A stretch of 28,727 nucleotides of DNA, from NCBI GenBank assembly GCA_003550305.1, contig QKYT01000164.1, positions 87,161 to 115,887 of the forward strand, read 5' to 3'. Every line of letters begins with the position of its first letter. Position 1 is the first letter of the stretch. Made by a program: the position numbers and the translations under genes. Of this stretch, positions 10,829 through 22,014 are shown one piece after another. Under the pieces are notes generated by a model, which was not told the origin of the DNA, ran no database searches, and saw only the letters and a program-made list of their open reading frames with translations. Origin of the DNA: Glomus cerebriforme. Taxonomy: Eukaryota > Glomeromycota > Glomeromycetes > Glomerales > Glomeraceae.

Positions 10829-13800
10829 TTACAAATATTTCGAAATAGCCTCGTCAACCTGAATTTCGTTAGAAGTTGGTGTACCCCATCCTCCACCACC
10901 TGGTGTACAAATGACAATACGATCACCAATGTTTACTTTAAAAGTATTTTTACTTCCTAAATTAATTGTGCGTACTCCATTGCCATTTTCATCTTTTCGA
11001 ATCCATAAATTAAGTCCTCTAGACCCATTTTCACCGCCTTGTAATCCATAAGGATGATGAACACGTCTTTCCGAAAGTATACTCACTTGAAGTGGTTCAC
11101 GAAATTCAAGATCACGTATTACACCATCTCCTCCTTTATGAAGTCCTGCGCCTCCAGAACCTGAAAGTGAAATAAATAAATGAATATGTATATGTAAATT
11201 AAATATATATGTTGTGTTAATATTACTTACCTCTTCTAAGTGAAAATTCTCGAAGTAGTATCGAATGATCATATCTCCTTTCAAGTATTTCTGGATCTGT
11301 AATTCTGGTGTTTGTCATATGCTACAAAAATAAAAATAAAGTTAAAAATGTTTTTGAAAATTTGATATATAAATGTTAAACTAAACGTACTGTATGAACA
11401 CCGCTTTGACCATCCCAGGTAGAACCAGCCCCACTACCTATAATGGAAAAAATCATTAATTGAAATTCATAATTTATGAAACAACCAAGAAAAAAATTAA
11501 ATTTATTCACCTCCTGCAATTGTTTCATAATAACCCCATCCATCTACAACTTTTGTTCCATCATCAGTTTTTCCACCTTTGCCAAAAGTGAGATTGTTAC
11601 AATCACCTTGACTAGCCGCACATGCCTGGAATGCCTTTAGAATAACATCGACAAGGCGTTGTGAAGTTAATACATTTCCACCAACAACAGCAGCTTTATC
11701 AGATGGATTTAAAAATGATCTTTCTGGAATTTTAATATCGATGGGGACAAGGCATCCTTGGTTTAAAGGTATGTCGTTTACAATAAGAGAACGAAGACAA
11801 TAAATAATTGCACTATATGTGACCTTTAAAAAAATTGATTTTTTGATTAGTATTTATTAGCAAATTTAGAATAGGTCAAATAAATAAATTTGAATAACAT
11901 ACAGAAGGTGGGGCGTTTGTATTTCCTATACGGTGAAAACAGTTAAAATAACGACCTTAATAACTAAAAGAAAAAAAAAATACAGTTACATTAAAATTAA
12001 AAATACCATAAACTTCTGGTCCAGTGCCCTGAAAGTCAAATTCTGCCGTTCCCTCTTTTTCATTAATCGTAATTTGTAGCTGGATTGGACTTCCATCATC
12101 CATATAATCAATAGCTTTTAATATGGTACAACCCATTCGGCGACTCACATCTTTTAATAATTCTCTCACAGATAATTCAGCGTTATACCTTATGTGCATC
12201 ATATAAGCTTGAACAACATCTAGTCCGTATTCTTGAATGAGAGCTTTAACAAGTGTGATGCCTTTATGATTAGCAGCCACCTGAGCTTTAAGATCAGAAA
12301 CATTGTCACGCAAACATCTCGTGCCACTGCACCCAGGATATTTAGCAGGTTGATTTAAAAGAATGTCTACCAAGCCATCATTATCGAACTTGCCCTTAGA
12401 AACAAGCTTAAATGATTTGACTGCGGCTCCCTCTTGATATAACTCTTTTGAATTCGGAGGCATAGAACCTAATCGATATTTTAAATCATTGTTAAATATA
12501 TGATATCCTTGTAAGAATTAAAAACAGAATAAAATAGATTTAATTTTCACCAGGTAGAATTCCACCAATATCAGCGTGATGCCCTCTCGACGCGACAAAA
12601 AATACAATTTTGCCTTCATTGAATACAGGTGTAATCACAGTAATATCTACAAAATATGAAAGGTTTAGATAATTTATTTTTCAATCTAAAAAAAATCAAT
12701 TTAAGATTAATATTACCTGGTAAATGCGAACCGCCGGCCTGTGGATGATTTGTTAAAATTACATCCCCATCTTCTAATTTATCCTTGTAATAATCCATTT
12801 GATATTTAACAGCATGACTTAAGCTACCGAGATGCACTGGAATGTGTGGAGCTAAATTTTTAAAGCAAAAGATAATTGATATGAAATAATAAATTATAAG
12901 ATAATAAACAATTAAACCTATATGTAAATTATTAACCATTAGCAACTAAACCACCATCGGCTCCAAAAAGCGCACATGAAAAATCCAATCTCTCTTTGAT
13001 ATTTGTAGAAATAGAAGTTTTTTGTAAAGTATTTCCCATTTGTTCTGCAATACTCATAAATCGATGACCAAATATTGCAAGCTGAATGGGATCTTGTTCG
13101 GTTGTAACCTTTGGTTTTACATCACTTCCAACAGTAATCATTATATACGAAGAAGTAATCAACGCATTACACTCTGGAGTTACAATAATTGTGGAATTCG
13201 CGTCTATAATCATGGCAGGACCAGGGACTTTATCCCCAACTTTAAGATGCTCCAAAAGATAGATTGAAGTTTCAAGTCTCCCGCCTTCAAAATAAACAAA
13301 AGTTTTCTCCTTACATTGAGAAGGACTCACTGATTTTTGATTGATCTTTTTAATTTCATCATGTTGCATGACTTCAGAACTTCCACCTATTCCACGAATT
13401 CTAATGTCATCCACATAAATGTCTCGATCAGGTAATGTGAAACCAAATTCTTGTTGATATTGACGAACAAAAGCATCTGAAAAATCCCAAGAATCTTTTG
13501 GTTTCAAAGTCATAAAAGCAAAGTCAGTTCCATGATAACGTAAATTTAAATAAATTTCATGTTTGATAAGTGATTCATCTTTAAATCCTTGTGATTTAAG
13601 CTCTATTGTACATGCTTCACACAAAGCTTGAATTCTTTCCTTTATTTTTGGTAATGATTTATCAGAATAAATTTCAGCACTTGGTTCTTGTACCTCGTAA
13701 ACAGCATCTGCCAATGATAAACCATAAGCAGATAAAACTGAGCTATAACAATGAATAAAAATTTTTCGAATACCCAAATTTTGAGCTATCGCGCATGCAT

Positions 13801-16481
13801 GTTGTCCACCAGCTCCACCAAAACATGATAGAATATGCATTGATGTGTCATAACCTTTAGCTTCAGTTAAAGCGCGTATTGGTCGACACATAGTTTCATT
13901 GGCAACTTTTATGAACCTATTATTTAAAAATTATATTAAATTCAATGTAAACTTAGGCACTCATAGGTAATTATATAATATTAGCTTACCCAAATGCAAT
14001 CTCATCTAAACTCATTTTTTTATCTTCATTGACAAATTCGTTAATTTCCTTTGACAATTCTTGGAATTTTTGAGTAGTAGCTTCTAGATCCAATGGTTGG
14101 TCTTCACCTGGTCCAAATATTTTTGGAAAATAATCCGGAATAAGCCGACCAAGGATAAGATTCGCATCAGTGACAGTTAAAGGCCCATTTTTCCTATATA
14201 CACAATCAAATAGTTAAAATTTAAAGTCGAGAAATTAAAACAAGTTTTTTGGTTTTACTGACCTATAACATGTGGGTCCGGGATGTGCACCGGCGCTCTT
14301 AAATAATATAAATAATAATAACAAAAAAATTATTATTTAAAAAAACAAATTAAGTATATTTTATGCATTATCGTCCTTTTTCCGTTCAGAGATCATTATT
14401 TGAAAAAAAAATGAAATAAATACCTCTGGACCAACAACAAACATTCCATTGCGAAAGAATAAACGCGAACCACCACCAGCGGCAACCTAATTCCATAAAA
14501 TGTAAAGGAAAGTGAAAATGATTAAATTATTACAATGTTTAATCAAAAAAATTCATACCGTATTGATATCCAATTGAGGAGCTTGAATTGTTACACCAGC
14601 AGTCGTTGTTTCGAATACATGCTCGTAATGACCATCAAATCTTGACACATCTGAATATTAGGTTCCTCGTTAATACATTTTAATAACAAGAATAAATATT
14701 GCTGAGGAAAATCATACCTGTGCTTGTGCCTCCCATATCGAATCCAATAACTGGAATTTTTTCTTCTTCATTGTATGAAGTTAAAGCATAGCCTATTTTT
14801 CGTTTAACAAAAATTTCTTAATAATCTGAAAATTTTTTTAATAAAGAATTTTGAAAAATAAAACGAAATAGCTTACCAACTACCCCAGCAGCAGGACCTG
14901 ATAATATAGCTCTAAATCCGGAAAATTTGCTAACTGGCACGAGACCACCATCACTCTGCATAAATTCCAATCTAACATTTTTCATTAAATTTTCATCAAA
15001 TCCAGAAACAAATCCATCAATATATTTACGGATGCACGGTGTTAAGTATGCATCCGCGGTAGAAGAAGTTCCACGAGGAACAATTTTTACCATTGGCATT
15101 ATGGAAGATGATAATGAAATATGCGTGAATCCTATAGAGGATGCAATCTCTCCCAACAAACGTTCATGTTCTTTAAAAACAAAATAAATAATTAATAATT
15201 AAGAATACAAATATGTAAACTAATTTTAAATTAATTCAAACCTGGATAAGTGTATGAATGCATCAGACAAATTGCAATGCTTCTAAAACCATCAGCATAT
15301 AAATATTGTAAATCTTCTTTAACTTTTTCCAAATCTTGATTCAAGAAGTAATATGTATATGTTAACTTACTTGAACCATGAAATTATATTATAATTGGAA
15401 TAAATGTTGATAAATTATACCTGGCTTTTTGAATACCTTTACATATTCTCCCGAAATGCCTTGAAATATATTGGCTGAAGAATTTAATCCATCAGAAATC
15501 AAAGAAACTCTGTTTTTTTTTAAAAAAAAAATATATTATGTTTAATTGATTGATATAAGAAATTTTTAAAAATTTGATAACTGATTAAATACCTTTCGTC
15601 AACTTCAACAACACGTTGATATAAAACATCGAGTTTACGGATAGCAAGATCAAAGATTTTTGGGCGAGTTTGATTGCCTATTTAAAATAAAACAAAAACT
15701 TTTTTTAAACGAACTCGTCATCCTTTAAATATTGCAATCTTTAGAACAACAGTTTTTCAATTATAATTCATACCAATTAATAAGAGGTCCTAAATTTAAT
15801 TTATTTTTTCAATTAGGCAAATTTTGCAATAAAAAAATATATAAGAATTTATATAAACCAAAAGGTTAATTTAGTTATGGATTACCTTAAATCCTTTGGT
15901 AATTAAAAGTGCACATTTTTCTCCTTTTCTTTCCAAAAGTGCATTTGTAGCAACAGTTGTTCCCATACGAATAGATTCTGATAATAAACCATTTTTGATA
16001 AAAATATAATATTACTTTTTTTTTTTTACAAATTAAATTTTTATTTAATGAATGTTTTCATATATAATCTTTAAAGATTATCATCAATTTTTTTGAAAAA
16101 AAAATGTACAAACAAAAAAAAATAGTTATATATTGTAGAATTATAAATTATTAATATCTCCTTTTGAAGTATTTTGTGAAACCTATGAAATAATGGTTAT
16201 TATTTTTATGATAAATCAAAATATTCACCGATTAGTGAGGTTTCTACAGGCTTATCCTTAGGAAAAGATTTTCCTGAAGCTATTTCCAAAATCCTTCTAA
16301 TACCTTCTCGAGGTGCATCAGGATAATTTTGCGGATCTACACTTAATAATTTAACTACAATTTCTTTTCGACCTGTTGGATAATTCTCCGATATTGGAAC
16401 GGGAATACTTCCAATACAATCCGTGAAAGTTCCACCTCTATCTATACTAATTCTAATTCCACCTTGCGTTTTTGTTTCCAT
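10829..16481 (-). CDS. OXP1: ATP-dependent 5-oxoprolinase, 21 exons
   Basis: Hydrolyses 5-oxo-L-proline to L-glutamate with ATP in the gamma-glutamyl (glutathione) cycle, in the cytosol. Minus-strand exons: 16481-16229, 15977-15886, 15789-15774, 15677-15593, 15509-15421, 15334-15242, 15170-14877, 14792-14718, 14650-14559, 14486-14424, 14297-14263, 14193-13990, 13916-12937, 12851-12717, 12646-12551, 12468-12007, 11925-11903, 11823-11511, 11437-11391, 11321-11231, 11160-10829. This gives 1289 aa, close to the roughly 1290 aa of fungal and animal enzymes. Motifs: DRGGTFTD (14-21, hydantoinase A N-domain), [58 protein letters not shown] (~324-336), [11 protein letters not shown], then the hydantoinase B half with [28 protein letters not shown] and terminal [12 protein letters not shown]. 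Exons 3 (16 nt) and 17 (23 nt) are microexons. No stop, frameshift or missing motif was found, so it is probably functional. Confidence 0.96.
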
Positions 16482-16919
16482 GATTTTATAATATTGTAAA
16501 TTGATTAAAAAAAAAAAAAAGAAAAAACGGTTAAACTATGATGGATGATATGTGTGCTTTATATAAAAAAAGTAAAAAAGATCAGCAAATCTTAATTATT
16601 GTAATACGCGAAATAAGTGAAATATTATTATATTTATTTCCTTTTTTTTTTTTATTATAATATTAAATAAACAATAGTTAAAGAGGTTGTGAGAAGATTA
16701 GTAACTTCGGACATTTCATCCGGAAAAAGATAAAATCAAGTCTAGAAATTAAGAAAGAGAAAGAATCAATTTTGGTTAGATGGTTGACTTACAATTTATT
16801 TGTTTGTTAATATAAGAAATGAAATAATAAAAAAATCAAATCAATCAATTTTGGTTAAATATTTATCACGTCAGTTTGATTTTATATTAAAGAATTGAAA
16901 GACGTAAAGACGTCATAAT
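16482..16919. other. 5' region of OXP1, AT-rich
   Basis: Upstream of the OXP1 ATG there is a symmetric tttatataaa at 16558-16567, about 80 nt before the start codon, which is a TATA-like candidate in either orientation. The rest is poly-A/T runs and simple AT-rich DNA. No gene is seen. Confidence 0.4.
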
Positions 16920-17204
16920 TAAACTTGGGTGGCGAAACGTTTCGGCTATATGCCGAATCCCAAATACCTTTCGGCATATACAAGTTGCCGAAATCCCAAA
17001 TCCCAAACCGTTGCCGAAATCCAAAAATCCTAAATTTCGGTCATTTCCATATTGGAGGTTTGGGATTTCGGCAACGGTTTGGAATTCCGGCAACGGTTTG
17101 GATTTCGGCATCGGTTTGGGATTTGGGATTTCGGCAAATTTCTGAATCGACATTTCGGCATATGCCGAATCCCAAATATGTTTCGGCATAGGTACCCAAG
17201 TTTA
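16920..17204. repeat. Fold-back (MITE-like) element built of ttcggcat/cccaaa words
   Basis: The 285-bp segment begins taaacttgggt (16920-16930) and ends with its exact reverse complement acccaagttta (17194-17204). The two halves are imperfect reverse complements over most of their length: tatgccgaatcccaaata, then tttcggcatat and repeated ttgccgaaatccc words on the left are mirrored on the right. The centre lies near 17050. A gtcat word sits near both outer edges (16912-16916 and 17205-17209), a possible short target duplication offset by a few bases. Both strands are open in several frames because the repeat is regular; those frames are not genes. Confidence 0.8.
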
Positions 17205-18133
17205 GTCATGGTTATAAATTCAAATAAACATTTTCGCAATATCCGCAGATGGCTGACGCATTCGTTTGTACTTTGTACATGTTATCGTAACACACGTTCG
17301 TTTGAAAGAGATACTGTATTTACTCTGTATTTGTACGTATTGAAAATATTTTCGAAATGATATCTTTATTTCATTATTCTATTAATTAAAGATAACACGT
17401 ATGCAAAAGATGTTAAATGCATACAAATTCCTGTTTTTAAAGTTTAAATAAAATTAATTTCTGTGGAAAGAGATCAGCCAATGAAGAAATAGGAAAAATT
17501 TCAGAAACTCAGAAAGGTTTGTATTTATGAAAGTATCAGGTTACATTACAAGCCAGTTGCATAATATAGAATACTTCATTTAATTGTTCTCGGAAGATTA
17601 GTTATTGGTTAAGGGATATCGGACTTCGACCGATATAATACCCAATAACTGTAATATATATTTAAATACTTTTCCAACTTTATTTTTATATCTCTTTAGT
17701 TATTGCTTTGGCTTTAAGTAATAAGTTGCAAAAATGAAATGCTAACAAATTCAAACGGATCACTTTTTCCTTTATCCTTTTAAATACTGAAACAACTCAG
17801 CGATATATATTAAAAGTTTGTTGAATGTTTATCTTCTTACATATTTTTGTTATAATAATTCAAGGAAAAATTTTGCGCCACGATTATAATAATCATTTAT
17901 GTAATCTTTGTATTGAATCATCCCAGTTCGACGCTGATTTCTTCATAAAAAGTATTGAATGGATAAATAAGATTAGTTTTACTTTGTGTTCATGAAAAAT
18001 GTCCTAACAGAGATCTTACAAAAATGATGAAGCGCTATTCTCGCGAATTTCCTTGAGAATGAGCACAAAGAATAATTACATGATAACGAAAGTTGCAAAC
18101 AATTTTTTTCTGAAAATTTCATCTGATTTTAAG
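17205..18133. other. Intergenic DNA with one hairpin, no gene
   Basis: No gene is supported. The segment at 17600-17650 is a stem-loop: agttattgg at 17600-17608 pairs with ccaataact at 17642-17650, and an inner atatcgg pairs with ccgatat across an acttcga loop. It does not fold as a tRNA. Otherwise the DNA is AT-rich and unstructured, up to the TA dinucleotide where the Tigger-like transposon is inserted. Confidence 0.5.
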
Positions 18134-18135
18134 TA

Positions 18136-18159
18136 CAGTCAGACCCCTCTATAATCACC
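18136..18159 (+). repeat. Left terminal inverted repeat of Tigger-like element
   Basis: 24-nt terminal inverted repeat, pairing with 20836-20859 with three mismatches, next to a TA dinucleotide. A near copy of it is found at 28410-28433, marking a second element of the same family. Confidence 0.85.
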
Positions 18160-18657
18160 AAGTCCGTTACATCAAAATTGGTGATTATATAGGAGTGTGA
18201 TTACATAGAAGTAAACCCCTATATATTCACCATTATATTAAAAATATAATAATGTGATTTTATAAAGGCAAAACTATTAATATAAAATTTGTTATAAATT
18301 AGCATGTAAAATCTTTACTAAAATATAAATTAATAAAAATTACAATAAAATTTTAAAATAATAATAATAATAACAACTAGAATTTACAAAATTTTTTTTA
18401 AAAAAAAACTTTAACGAATCCTTCCTTCCAGTCCCCCCATCACCCACCCATCCGATTTCAAACTTAATTTATATCTTTTCACATTACACAATTACGCGAA
18501 ACGCGAAAATCGCATCGTTACATAAATGCGCGCAACTACTCCTTATTCTTACATTTTAAATCTGCAAAAAAACCATATTTATTAAGATTAAAAAATTATA
18601 TTATTTCTGAAAAATAAAAGTAATTACCATACAAAATTATACTTCGAATATTATAAT

Positions 18658-20583
18658 CTAATTAACAAATTCCATTATTGATAGTTGTTTTTTAGCTTGA
18701 AATTCTAGGCGTTTAGTAGTTTTAAAATATCTTTTAAAAAGATATAAATCTTCAACATTAAATTCATCAGAATGTTGCTGTTCAAAAAATTTTATCCAAG
18801 TTTCTATAGATTTTAACACATCATTTAAAGAAACTTGTATTTCCTCTTCTTCCGAATCATCATCATCATCTTTATCATCATGCATTTCTTGAACTAATTT
18901 TACAATATCATCATCAGTCAAAATATTTTCAGTTTGAATTTCTTCTCTCATATCACGAAAGTAATCATTAATTGAATTTACCAATGCAATACCATGATTA
19001 TCATCTGATGTATTAAGTTCTCTAATTATTTCTTCAATATTAGCTGTTTCATCATCTGCTTTTTCTTGTTGAGCTTGTACTGCATTTGCTATATNTTCAT
19101 TATTTGAAGAAGGTAATATACCTGTTTTCACCCAACAATTCATGATNNTTTCTTNAGTAACACTATCCCATGCCTCTGCTAAATAATTAATAGAATCTTT
19201 GATATTAATTTTTTCTTTATTAATATCTTTACCTTCTTCAAATAATCTCAACATATGATGACAATAATTTCTTTTATAATGGTTTTTAAAACTTGCAATG
19301 ATTCCAGCATCAAGAGGTTGAAGATAACTTGTTGTATTTGGTGGTAAAAAAGCTACTTTAATGTGTGTTAATTGAATCTAAGAAATATCAGGTTGTCGCC
19401 TTCTTGATCTATAATTACCATCATTATGATTCTGATTTTTTATAAAATAAATTTATAAATTTAATCTCATTTAATTTAAAATAAAAATTTATATTAATAA
19501 AAATAAAATTATATTTATGTATTGTACTAGTAGATGCTTTTGCTTCATTATTATCATTTACTTCATCTGGTAAATAATAAGTTGGATTAAAATGAGAAGG
19601 AGCATTATCAATTAAAAGTAAAATTTTCTTATTTTGTAATCGAAAATGCCTATCCATATCTAACAANACNTATAAATACAGTATTATAATATTAATATAT
19701 TATTTTATTATTTTATTATTTATAAAAATNTAATAATTATAAAATTACCTCTTTAAAAATTGCAGAATTCATCTATACTTTAGGATTTCCACGATAATGT
19801 ACTGGAAGATGATTAAAATTAACACGAGAAAGAGCTCTTGGACGGTTTGAATTACCAATTACTCATGGTTTTAATTTATCTGTACCAAGTGCATTTGTAC
19901 CAAGTAAAACAGTTATTCAGGTTTTATCTTTTTTTTGACCAAGAATTGGTCTTAATGAAAGTGTTTGATTTGGTGCCATTCTATAAAAAAGACCTGTTTC
20001 ATCAATATTATAGATTCGATCAAGAGTAAATCGACTTAGAAGTTGGTGTAATTTTATTCTTTCTTCTAGAAGAGATCCTAATGGTGCACTTCCTAATTCT
20101 CCATGCAAATGATATTTTTGAATATTATTTCATTTTTTAAATCTATCTAACCATTCATTAGAAAAACATAACTGATTTTCTTATATATTAAACACTTCAG
20201 CAAAAATTTTTGCTTTTTTTTAATAAGTAAATCTGTAAGAACTACACCTTCTGCTATTACATTTTCTACCCAAATATTCATAGCAAAATCAAGCATAGGA
20301 AATTTAACTGATTTATGTTTAAAAGTTTTATTAGATTGTTCATTTTCTAATACAGTTTTCCACTTTTCTTTCTGTAATAAGATTTTTGATATTGTACTTC
20401 TTTCAATTGTTAAATTTGGGTATTTTTCATTAAAGTAATTAGCAATTTCTATGTGTGTCTTACTTTTATTAGCTTCAGTCCATTTACAAATTTGACATTT
20501 AATGTCATCACTAATAGCTGACCTATGTTTTTTAACTTGTCTTTCTGGAACTATAATATTACGTGTAGAAGGTAAAGTGTCAT
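18658..20583 (-). pseudogene. Decayed Tigger-like DDE transposase
   Basis: Minus-strand remnant of a DDE_1/pogo-type transposase, which binds the element ends and cuts and joins DNA in the nucleus. The N-terminal part (20560-20350) carries a helix-turn-helix region with KTHIEIANYFN and RSTISKIL. The first catalytic D is in YNIDETGLFYRM (about 20007-19970), the second in LLIDNAPSHF (about 19590-19620) and the third in YLQPLDAGII (about 19300-19330); all three acidic residues survive. The acidic C-terminal tail ends at 18658. Premature stops lie at 20181-20183, 20130-20132, 19917-19919, 19863-19865, 19773-19775 and 19378-19380. An A-run frameshift near 20220 is also present, and the ATG at 20583 is out of frame with the body. 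A long extra segment separates the second and third D, part of which (about 19380-19510) may be an intron. The gene is dead. Confidence 0.88.
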
Positions 20584-20835
20584 TTTAAAATTGCAAATAC
20601 TGTGCGTTTATATAGGTTTATATATGCACAATGCAAATGATCACTAAAATCTACAGCCAATCAGAAATTATGTGATTATAAAGAGATTTTTATATTAATA
20701 AAACTAATATGTACGTTTAATTATTTTTTAGTGATAGTGATTATAATATATATGTGATTAAAGAAGGGTTTTTTGACTAACTTTAAGTCAGTTACATAAA
20801 AATAGGGGATTATAAAAAGGTATGATTATATAGGA

Positions 20836-20859
20836 GGTGATTATATAAGGGTCCGACTG
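20836..20859 (-). repeat. Right terminal inverted repeat of Tigger-like element
   Basis: Reverse complement of 18136-18159 with three mismatches, followed by the flanking TA at 20860-20861. Confidence 0.85.
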
Positions 20860-20932
20860 TATTCCTAATTCAATATTTTCAGTAGTTATTTTGTTTTTTT
20901 AACAATCCTTCGATTTGTTTATATACTTTTTT

Positions 20933-21543
20933 TCAATTTTTATCATCATTTTTAATTTTTACTTTTCTATATTTTTCTTCATTTTCATAAATATTCTGAT
21001 GTTCTTTAAATATTTTAACCATATCCATATATTCTTTTTCATTCAATGTTTCATAAGATGCTTTATATTCTCCACTACTTTTCTTAGTTTCTCTTCCTAT
21101 ATAATTATTCCAACATTCTTTATTTTCTAAGAAAATTACTATTGCATTATCTATAATTTCTTTATATTTAAATATTTCTTTCTCCATCTTATGATTCCCA
21201 TATGGACTAATATATCCCCTATCAAAACCCTCAGTTTTCTGATAAAAAATTTACAATACAGTAATTTATCTAATATTACTACGTTCTCATCTGTAAATTC
21301 TACTATTCTTCTATTAATTTTTTTTACAACTTGTTTCCTGAATAACCATTCATACTTTTTCAATGGTTCTCTAAATCTTTCATCATCATTTCTTCTTCTT
21401 TTAAATGTGTTAAATTTTACTTTTAATCCTTCTTTTTCCAATTGTTTAATTATATTTTCTATTACAGTAGATTTTCCTACACCATCTACTCTATCAATAA
21501 TAATAACTTGTGATTTATTTTTCCTTCCTAATTTCTTTAACAA
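20933..21543 (-). pseudogene. Thymidylate-kinase-like P-loop domain at the end of the retroelement polyprotein
   Basis: The minus-strand frame continues straight from the RNase H linker into VIIIDRVDGVGKSTVIENI, a nucleotide-kinase Walker A (G-V-G-K-S-T, about 21469-21486). Next come FREPLKKYEWLFRKQ and ENVVILDKLLY, resembling the central strand of dTMP/deoxynucleoside kinases. A one-base frameshift near 21215-21225 then switches to the frame with DRGYISPYG (a DR-type motif), AIVIFLENKECWNNYIGRE (the strand before the lid) and YETLNEKEYMDMVKIFKEH. Length (about 200 aa) and motif order fit thymidylate kinase, which makes dTDP from dTMP. The domain is broken by the frameshift, and a stop follows at about 20930. 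Alternatives are another P-loop kinase of the NMP-kinase group. It is unusual in a retroelement and sits where integrase is expected. Confidence 0.65.
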
Positions 21544-21599
21544 TTCTTTTTCTGTTTTGTCTTCTAAATCTAATAATACTGCTTCCTTATCATTAAAAT

Positions 21600-22014
21600 A
21601 TTTTATATCATCTCATCTTCCTTTAAATCTTTTGGCATTAAACCACTTACTTCCTGATTTAACATATCTTAATTTCTTTTCTTTATTATAATCCATTTTA
21701 TTTATTTCCTGATTTAAGTCTTCAAGGTTTCCTTTTATAACTTTTTCTTCAAATTTTAATCTAGATAAAACGTCTGCATTCTTTATTTTCTTTCCACTTC
21801 TATGAACTATTTTAAAATCAAATTGTTATAATTTTATTACCCATCTTACTCTTCTTTCTGTCTGTTCTTTCCCATCTGTTAATTCTTTTAAAGCTGCATG
21901 ATCTGTTATTACAGTAAATTTTCTTCCTACTAGATATTTCTAAAAATGCTTTATTCTCCAAAATACAGCTAAACATTCCAATTCTGTTATTGGGTAATTC
22001 TTTTCTACTCCAAC
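21600..22014 (-). pseudogene. RNase H (C-terminal part) and linker of the retroelement
   Basis: Second part of the Ty3/gypsy RNase H, which removes RNA from the RNA:DNA hybrid. Readable motifs are EKNYPITELECLAVFW (about 21960-22008, with the catalytic E in the ELECLA motif), GRKFTVITDHAALKEL (third acidic residue in TDH) and VHRSGKKIKNADVLSRLK, the normal end of the domain. Nonsense codons are at 21940-21942, 21826-21828 and 21613-21615; the first two fall at Gln-like positions (CAG or CAA to stop). A Lys-rich linker of about 90 residues without an H2C2 zinc finger leads to the kinase-like domain. The first part of RNase H lies beyond the inserted element, from 23188 on. Confidence 0.85.
22007..22014. 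repeat. Target-site duplication (left copy) of hAT-like element
   Basis: The 8-bp actccaac here matches gctccaac at 23188-23195 with one mismatch. Eight bp is the hAT target-duplication length. Taking out one copy with the element puts RNase H back in one frame across the junction. Confidence 0.75.

Larger units (their letters stand above)
18136..20859 (-). mobile_element. Pogo/Tigger-like (Tc1/mariner superfamily) DNA transposon
   Basis: The 2724-bp element starts CAGTC and ends GACTG. The 24-nt ends 18136-18159 and 20836-20859 are inverted repeats with three mismatches (cagtcagacccct... against cagtcggaccctt...). Both ends are flanked by TA (18134-18135, 20860-20861), the target duplication of this superfamily. 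Inside each end, gtgattatatagg-type words are repeated, probably subterminal transposase sites. It encodes one dead transposase on the minus strand. It is inserted at the left edge of the retroelement remnant, whose reading frame stops being recognisable at this junction. Several ambiguous bases (n) occur within it. Confidence 0.88.

Noticed and set aside
16887..17360. Four overlapping open frames on both strands around the fold-back repeat
   Set aside because: They arise from the regular ttcggcat/cccaaa repeats and have mirror-image translations; not genes.
17600..17650. tRNA gene
   Set aside because: Too short, and lacks D-arm, anticodon arm and GTTC-type T-loop; just a two-part stem-loop.
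20915..21691. Plus-strand open frames opposite the kinase-like domain
   Set aside because: Low-complexity Phe/Ile/Ser-rich antisense shadows of Lys/Glu-rich minus-strand coding sequence.
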